From: Oscillospiraceae bacterium | GTDB taxonomy: Bacteria > Bacillota > Clostridia > Oscillospirales > Ruminococcaceae | Reading direction: 5' to 3' | Assembly (NCBI GenBank): GCA_017887325.1 | Contig: JAGHIE010000002.1 | Span: forward strand, 310,001 to 374,000 | DNA length: 64,000 bases | Shown here: positions 63,861-64,000 of the stretch, piece after piece | Layout of the letters: the number at the start of each line of letters is the position of its first letter | Position numbering within the stretch: the stretch's first letter is position 1 | Notes under the pieces: model-generated | Databases searched by the model: none | The model's input: the letters and a program-made list of their open reading frames with translations, nothing else | What the model was told of the DNA's origin: nothing | Translations under genes and position numbers: made by a program

Positions 63861-64000
63861 ATGAGTAAAGTTTTAATTATCGGTTGTGGTGGAGTTGCTT
63901 CAGTTGCAATTCAAAAATGTTGTCAATTAAGTGAAATTTTTTCTGAAATCTGTATCGCTAGCAGAACAAAATCTAAATGTGATGAATTAAAAGCAAAATT
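63861..64000 (+). CDS. Saccharopine dehydrogenase-family protein, N-terminal part (carboxynorspermidine synthase-like)
   Basis: An ATG at 63861 behind AGAGGAGA opens 46 codons that leave the window. It reads MSKVLIIGCGGVASVAIQKC, an N-terminal Rossmann loop, then EICIASRTKSKCDELKAK. In gut Firmicutes this family after speA and speE is carboxynorspermidine dehydrogenase (synthase), part of an alternative spermidine route. It is two bases after speE. The identification rests on a short N-terminus plus context. Confidence 0.75.
   Translation, partial: MSKVLIIGCGGVASVAIQKCCQLSEIFSEICIASRTKSKCDELKAK

Noticed and set aside
1..64000. tRNA, rRNA, CRISPR arrays, insertion sequences
   Set aside because: I looked for clover-leaf arms, regularly spaced repeats and transposase frames and found none; a covariance-model scan would be needed to exclude a tRNA fully.

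Overview
The window looks like a chromosomal segment of a low-GC (I estimate roughly 28-30 % G+C), strictly anaerobic Clostridia-type Firmicute. The basis is AT-rich codon use, Shine-Dalgarno-led genes, both PolC and DnaE polymerases, DnaD/DnaI-type primosome proteins, WhiA/RapZ, a GGGtGRT protein, and an O2-independent metabolic set (molybdenum hydroxylase, MEP isoprenoid pathway, radical SAM enzyme). A GH29 alpha-fucosidase start at the left edge would fit a gut glycan user. No taxon is assigned.

Layout. 1-2.5 kb: fucosidase fragment (-), pepT and trmB (+). 2.5-9.8 kb: minus-strand operon murB-rapZ-whiA-dnaE-pfkA, without the yvcK gene usual between rapZ and whiA. 9.9-12.4 kb: plus-strand radical SAM (YtqA-like), YtqB/MnmM-like methyltransferase and a TPR protein. 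12.4-14.6 kb: minus-strand membrane protein, cysteine-tailed J-domain protein and DUF5685 protein. 14.7-15.9 kb: pheA. 15.9-24.5 kb: a co-oriented minus-strand block that reads as a purine-oxidation module: MocA-like cytidylyltransferase, three-subunit xanthine-dehydrogenase-type enzyme, a FecCD-type ABC importer (molybdate/tungstate inferred) and an NCS2 xanthine/urate-type permease with a structured leader. 24.8-28.5 kb: lipoprotein, tcdA, rpsF-ssb-rpsR, and a RING/DUF2628 membrane protein.

28.7-32.0 kb: nth, then a decayed mobile-element scar with a ribbon-helix-helix gene, a DUF1653 gene, a LexA/S24 C-terminal remnant, a zinc-ribbon double-beta protein and a tyrosine-integrase remnant. 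32.0-34.8 kb: GGGtGRT protein with its NifU-like partner under a possible Rex operator, an unlisted 47-residue membrane peptide, and queT with a structured leader. 35-38.5 kb: secA and ppa. 38.5-46.8 kb (minus): DnaI-like and DnaD-like proteins, HAD phosphatase, lysC with a strong internal start, thrB, hom, an ACT protein, and an amino acid:Na+ symporter. 46.9-57.5 kb: the pyrH-frr-uppS-cdsA-dxr-rseP-ispG-polC operon. 57.6-60.9 kb: a surface-polysaccharide ABC exporter (Wzm/Wzt type) with a two-domain GT2 glycosyltransferase.

61.0-64.0 kb: a strong promoter drives a ~360-nt, comparatively GC-rich, highly foldable RNA ending in a strong intrinsic terminator. It is followed by speA, speE and the start of a carboxynorspermidine-synthase-like gene (polyamine operon). 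The most novel-looking items are this RNA, the GGGtGRT/NifU-like pair with its possible redox operator, and a shared short motif in inverted orientation on both sides of the purine permease. No tRNA, rRNA, CRISPR array or intact insertion sequence was seen.
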